From: Sphingomonadales bacterium
GTDB taxonomy: Bacteria > Pseudomonadota > Alphaproteobacteria > Sphingomonadales > Sphingomonadaceae
Direction: 5' to 3'
DNA length: 8,314 bases
Assembly: GCA_020200935.1 (NCBI GenBank)
Contig: JAIVHR010000042.1
Coordinates: 4,510-12,823, forward strand
Under the pieces are notes generated by a model. That model saw only the letters and a program-made list of their open reading frames with translations, was not told the DNA's origin and ran no database searches. A program made the translations under genes and the position numbers. Of this stretch, positions 5,890 through 8,314 are shown in pieces; the stretch's first letter is position 1, and every line of letters starts with the position of its first letter.

Positions 5890-6384
5890 GTGATCCCGGT
5901 CCGCGCCGCAACCGCCGACGACGCCGAAGCCTGCCGGGCGATCTATGCGCCCTATGTCGAAGAAAGCTGGATCAGCTTCGAGGAGGAAGCGCCCTCGGCG
6001 CGCGAGATGAAGCGCCGGATCGCGGGCTATGGCGCATCGCATGGCTGGGTCGTCGCCGAGGAGGAGGGCGCGGTGGTCGGCTATGCCTATGGCTCGCCGC
6101 ACCGGCTGCGCCACGCCTATCGCTTCAGCTGCGACGTCGCGATCTATATCGATCGCGCGCGCGCCGCCCAGGGCATCGGCCGCGCGATCTATGGCGCATT
6201 GCTGCCGCTACTGGCATCGCGCGGGATGCATGCCGCCTATGCCGGCATCGCGCTGCCCAACGAGGCGAGCATCCGGCTGCATGAATCGGTCGGCTTCGAG
6301 AGGATCGGGGTCTATCGCGAGGTCGGCTACAAGCTCGGCGGCTGGCGCGATGTCGGCTGGTGGCAGAAGCTTCTGGAATCGTGA
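5890..6384 (+). CDS. Phosphinothricin-type GNAT N-acetyltransferase
   Basis: This 164-residue protein is a complete GNAT enzyme of the Pat/Bar/MnaT branch. That branch moves acetyl from acetyl-CoA onto amines such as phosphinothricin, methionine sulfoximine or methionine sulfone. Visible parts are VRAATADDAEACRAIYAPYV (strand 1 and helix 1), SFEEEAPSAREM, GWVVAEEEGAVVGYAYGSPH, and AYRFSCDVAIYI. Next come the acetyl-CoA loop Q94-G95-I96-G97-R98, LPNEASIRLHESVGFE, and the family ending GWRDVGWWQKLL. The family's SVE at the substrate loop is SCD here (D82 for E), a conservative change. The start is a GTG at 5890 without a clear Shine-Dalgarno. The first in-frame ATG (codon 40) is too late to keep the fold. 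Translation is probably coupled to ybjQ, 11 bases upstream. The natural substrate is unknown, and housekeeping amino-acid detoxification is likely. Confidence 0.93.
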   Translation: MIPVRAATADDAEACRAIYAPYVEESWISFEEEAPSAREMKRRIAGYGASHGWVVAEEEGAVVGYAYGSPHRLRHAYRFSCDVAIYIDRARAAQGIGRAIYGALLPLLASRGMHAAYAGIALPNEASIRLHESVGFERIGVYREVGYKLGGWRDVGWWQKLLES

Positions 6385-6405
6385 GCGATTGCGCGGGGTG
6401 ATCGA

Positions 6406-7080
6406 ATGGCCCATCAGGGGGCGATGACCGGGGTTCTGCGCGAAACATTGGGGCAGCTTGTCGCGCCGGGCTGGCGCCGGCCGGCGCTGCTGCTGTTCGC
6501 ATTCATCTCGCTGACCAGCGCGGGCGTCGTCGCCGATCAGGCGGGCCAGGCCGACCGGTTCGGCATCCTCTTCGCGGTATCGGGTCTCGTCCGTCTCGCC
6601 GCCGTCTGGCTGCTGAGCGTGGCGCTGCTGCGCATCGGCGCGGGCTCGGCACGACCAGCCTATCTGCCCGACGGCGCCTTCTGGCTGCACGGGCTATTGT
6701 CCTTCATTCCGGTCGCCGTCGCCCTCGCCTTCCAGTTGGCACTGCCGCCCGAATGGCCGATCGGCGGCGCCTTCGCCAATATCGCGACGCTGCCATTGGC
6801 CGCGTGGTTCGTTGCCGCCGCGGTCGAAAACCCATTGGCGTGGAAGCCGATGCCGTGGCTGGCGAATTTGGGCGCATGGCTGTTGCCGGTGCTCGTCTGG
6901 AGCCTGCTGCTCGTCTTCCCGATCATCGTCCTCCATGCGTGGCTCACCGTTCGTATCGGCGGGATGACGCTCGGCGCAAGCTGGTGGCTGATCCTGATCG
7001 ACGCCGCGTTGAGCACGCTCGGCGCTCTCCTGTCGCTGGCGCTCGGCCTCGCCGCCTACAGGCGCGTTGCCAAGGACTGA
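6406..7080 (+). CDS. Hypothetical polytopic inner-membrane protein
   Basis: This 224-residue hydrophobic protein has about six predicted membrane helices at roughly 27-43, 54-76, 92-113, 123-141, 153-180 and 191-218. A short basic N-terminus and a basic C-terminal tail (YRRVAKD) suggest both ends are cytoplasmic. I recognise no family motif. Helix 4 is followed by [19 protein letters not shown], a proline/tryptophan-rich loop that may be distinctive. Such proteins are often annotated only as DUF or hypothetical membrane proteins. ATG 6406 lies 21 bases after the GNAT stop with GGGGTG just upstream. ATG 6424 (after AGGGG) is an equally reasonable start. It probably ends the ybjQ-GNAT transcript before yebC. 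Confidence 0.8.
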   Translation: MAHQGAMTGVLRETLGQLVAPGWRRPALLLFAFISLTSAGVVADQAGQADRFGILFAVSGLVRLAAVWLLSVALLRIGAGSARPAYLPDGAFWLHGLLSFIPVAVALAFQLALPPEWPIGGAFANIATLPLAAWFVAAAVENPLAWKPMPWLANLGAWLLPVLVWSLLLVFPIIVLHAWLTVRIGGMTLGASWWLILIDAALSTLGALLSLALGLAAYRRVAKD

Positions 7081-7096
7081 CAGTCTCGGTTATCGG
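7067..7096 (+). promoter_or_regulatory. yebC: Candidate yebC promoter with a small palindrome
   Basis: TTGCCA (7067-7072) and TTATCG/TATCGG (7090-7096) are spaced 17-18 bases apart and could be -35 and -10 for yebC, which starts 35 bases later. The spacer holds a perfect GACTG-A-CAGTC inverted repeat (7075-7085) that overlaps the stop codon of the membrane protein gene. This is pattern recognition only. Confidence 0.35.
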
Positions 7097-7130
7097 GGTG
7101 CGACAATTCCCGGACACACGCGAAGAGACC

Positions 7131-7874
7131 ATGGCAGGCCATTCCAAATTCAAGAACATCATGCATCGCAAGGGCGCGCAGGACAAAAAGCGTTCGAAGC
7201 TGTTCTCCAAGCTGAGCCGCGAGATCACCGTCGCGGCGAAATCGGGGATGCCCGATCCCGACATGAACCCCAGGCTTCGTCTCGCGGTGAACAGCGCCAA
7301 GGCCGAATCGATGCCCAAGGACAATATCCAGCGGGCGATCGACCGGGCGACCTCGTCCGACGAGGAGAATTACGAGGAAATCCGCCTTGAGGGCTTTGGC
7401 CCGGGCGGGGTCAGCCTGATCGTCGAAACGCTGACCGACAACCGCAACCGCACGGTCAGCGACGTGCGTTCGATCTTTTCCAAGAGCGGCGGCAATATGG
7501 GCGAATCGGGCTCGGTCAGCCACGGCTTCGAGCGATTGGGGCTGATCGTCTATCCGGCGAGCGTCGGCGACGGCAACAAGGTTCTCGAAGCGGCGCTCGA
7601 AGCGGGCGCCGAGGATCTCCAGTCGGATGACGAAAGTCACGAGATCTGGACCGCCCCCGACGATCTCCACGCCGTCGCCACCGAACTCGAAAAGTCGCTC
7701 GGCGAAGCGACCAGCGCGAAGCTCGCCTGGCGGCCGACTATCGAGGTGACGGTCGAGGAAGAGGATGCCGGCAAGCTGATGAGCCTGATCGACACGCTCG
7801 ACGACAATGACGACGTCCAGACCGTCTGGGGCAATTACGACGTCTCGGACGATGTGATGGAGCGGCTGGGCTAA
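7131..7874 (+). CDS. yebC: YebC/TACO1/PmpR family translation-associated protein
   Basis: This 247-residue cytoplasmic protein matches the full YebC length. The N-terminal domain begins [20 protein letters not shown] and continues [20 protein letters not shown] and [13 protein letters not shown]. The middle domain has [20 protein letters not shown] and [20 protein letters not shown]. The C-terminal domain has [17 protein letters not shown] and a final [15 protein letters not shown]. The family was long annotated as transcriptional regulators (PmpR). Work on TACO1 and bacterial YebC points to a ribosome-associated role in relieving stalling, for example at prolines. I place it there by homology. 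ATG 7131 begins the invariant MAGHSK motif, so the start is secure. AAGAGA just upstream is a modest Shine-Dalgarno. In many bacteria yebC lies beside ruvC, which is not seen here: the gene is followed 5 bases later by the DUF559 inverted-repeat element. Confidence 0.97.
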   Translation: MAGHSKFKNIMHRKGAQDKKRSKLFSKLSREITVAAKSGMPDPDMNPRLRLAVNSAKAESMPKDNIQRAIDRATSSDEENYEEIRLEGFGPGGVSLIVETLTDNRNRTVSDVRSIFSKSGGNMGESGSVSHGFERLGLIVYPASVGDGNKVLEAALEAGAEDLQSDDESHEIWTAPDDLHAVATELEKSLGEATSAKLAWRPTIEVTVEEEDAGKLMSLIDTLDDNDDVQTVWGNYDVSDDVMERLG

Positions 7875-7879
7875 CAAAG

Positions 7880-7916
7880 CCCCCTCCCTTTCAAGGGAGG
7901 GGGTTGGGGGTGGGTG
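7880..7916 (+). repeat. Left terminal inverted repeat of the DUF559 element
   Basis: These 37 bases begin 5 bases after the yebC stop. The outer part is a hairpin of CCCCCTCCCT and AGGGAGGGGG around TTCA (10-bp stem, 7880-7903). It is followed by TTGGGGGTGGGTG. Compared with the reverse complement of 8272-8309 it differs by one substitution and one base of G-run length. Four G-runs (7895-7914) form a perfect G-quadruplex motif on the plus strand. The stem could also reduce readthrough from yebC, although no T-run follows. Confidence 0.92.
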
Positions 7917-8314
7917 CTATCGACCGTCTCGATCCTGTCATGCGAGAACGCGCCCGCGAACTCCGCAACAATCCGACGCCGTTTGAAAAGAAGGTGTGGC
8001 GCGCACTGCGGGGTTCGCAACTGGGCCGCTACAAATTCAAGCGGCAGACGGTGATCGAACCCTGGATCGTCGATTTCTTCTGTCCTGGGAAAGGATTGGT
8101 GATCGAGATCGATGGCGACACGCACGATGTCGATCGTGATCGCAAACGGGACGCGGCTCTGGAAGGAAGAGGTTTTCGCGTGGTTCGCTTTACAAATCGC
8201 GACGTCGCATCGAATATCGAGGGCGTATTGGAGAAGATTCTGATTACCGCCGAGGCTCTGCCCGACCGTTTCACCCACCCCCCGACCCCCTCCCTTGAAA
8301 GGGAGGGGGAGGAG
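7910..8314 (+). CDS. DUF559 domain endonuclease (Vsr-like fold), 3' end outside window
   Basis: This open frame has no stop before the window ends, giving at least 135 codons. Counting from ATG 7940, the domain runs RERARELRNNPTPFEKKVW (2-20), GRYKFKRQ (29-36), IEPWIVDFFCPGKGLVIEID (39-58), GDTHD, DRDRKRDAALEGRGFRVVRF and TNRDVASNIEGVLEKI. D45, E56, D58, H62 and D71 are the likely metal/catalytic residues of this PD-(D/E)xK/Vsr-related family. Its members are presumed DNA endonucleases or nickases, and biological roles are poorly known. Beyond about residue 111 the frame reads through the right inverted repeat (FTHPPTPSLEREGEE), so the tail is repeat-encoded. GTG 7910 has AAGGGAGG (7893-7900) 9 bases upstream, inside the left repeat. 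ATG 7940 keeps the whole domain but has no Shine-Dalgarno. I report the longer form, but the start is unsettled. Confidence 0.82.
   Translation, partial: MGAIDRLDPVMRERARELRNNPTPFEKKVWRALRGSQLGRYKFKRQTVIEPWIVDFFCPGKGLVIEIDGDTHDVDRDRKRDAALEGRGFRVVRFTNRDVASNIEGVLEKILITAEALPDRFTHPPTPSLEREGEE
8272..8309 (-). repeat. Right terminal inverted repeat of the DUF559 element
   Basis: This is the inverted partner of 7880-7916. The hairpin of CCCCCTCCCT and AGGGAGGGGG around TGAA occupies 8286-8309. The inner C-runs (8274-8294) give a G-quadruplex motif on the minus strand, so both quadruplex motifs face into the element. The nuclease reading frame stays open through the whole repeat. Confidence 0.92.

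Larger units (their letters stand above)
7880..8309 (+). mobile_element. Compact inverted-repeat element carrying a DUF559 endonuclease gene
   Basis: A segment of about 430 bp is bounded by near-perfect inverted repeats (7880-7916 and 8272-8309) and contains essentially one gene. There is no transposase. The organisation (hairpin ends plus a single nuclease gene) fits a non-autonomous or nuclease-driven mobile element, or a domesticated gene cassette. Mobility is inference. No target-site duplication can be confirmed because only 5 bases remain beyond the right end in this window. I recall similar C-rich/G-rich flanks around DUF559 genes in other alphaproteobacterial genomes but cannot verify that here. 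Confidence 0.6.

Noticed and set aside
6753..7874. 373-codon version of YebC with a long N-terminal extension
   Set aside because: The extension is an out-of-frame, Arg-rich shadow of the membrane protein gene. Family sequence starts exactly at MAGHSK (7131).
7056..7877. 273-codon minus-strand ORF opposite yebC
   Set aside because: It is antisense to a complete conserved gene and has no domain of its own.
7880..7903. Intrinsic terminator after yebC
   Set aside because: The hairpin is strong but is followed by TTGGGGGTG rather than a T-run. It is better explained as an element end, though it may still reduce readthrough.
7871..8278. 135-codon minus-strand ORF across the last element
   Set aside because: It is antisense to the DUF559 frame, which has clear family motifs. 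Its ends are just the translated inverted repeats.

Overview
The window looks like chromosomal DNA of a high-GC alphaproteobacterium, most likely Sphingomonadales. The pointers are a GapR/DUF2312 protein, a DUF1244 protein, a 41-residue zinc-free ribosomal protein L36, and REP-type intergenic palindromes. Genus-level assignment is inference, because no rRNA or other marker is present. I see no tRNA, rRNA, CRISPR array or phage gene.

Layout. (1) 1-532: the C-terminal half of a UDP-glucose 4-epimerase (+), facing a two-gene minus-strand unit of a metallophosphoesterase (1552-2334) and a seven-bladed YVTN beta-propeller exported protein (536-1537). (2) 2391-3333: a plus-strand unit of ribosomal protein L36, a translationally coupled 61-residue small protein and a HAD-IA phosphatase. 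It converges, with overlapping stop codons, on pyruvate kinase (3330-4674, minus). (3) The pyruvate kinase reading frame is broken. A conserved C-domain stretch of roughly 40-50 codons is missing and the last 28 codons are out of frame. (4) 4751-7874: a plus-strand run of DUF1244, gapR, ybjQ, a phosphinothricin-type GNAT acetyltransferase, a six-helix membrane protein and yebC. gapR is bracketed by two different paired-palindrome repeats. (5) 7880-8309: a compact element of about 430 bp. It has near-perfect 37/38-bp inverted terminal repeats, each a strong hairpin with an inward-facing G-quadruplex motif, around one DUF559 (Vsr/PD-(D/E)xK-like) endonuclease gene that reads out through the right repeat and off the window.

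Most genes are core housekeeping functions: sugar nucleotide metabolism, translation (L36, YebC), nucleoid organisation (GapR) and glycolysis (pyk). The two items most worth a second look are the DUF559 inverted-repeat element and the pyruvate kinase lesion, which is either a real deletion or an assembly or sequencing collapse. The two REP-like elements and the L36-ORF61 coupling are of secondary interest.
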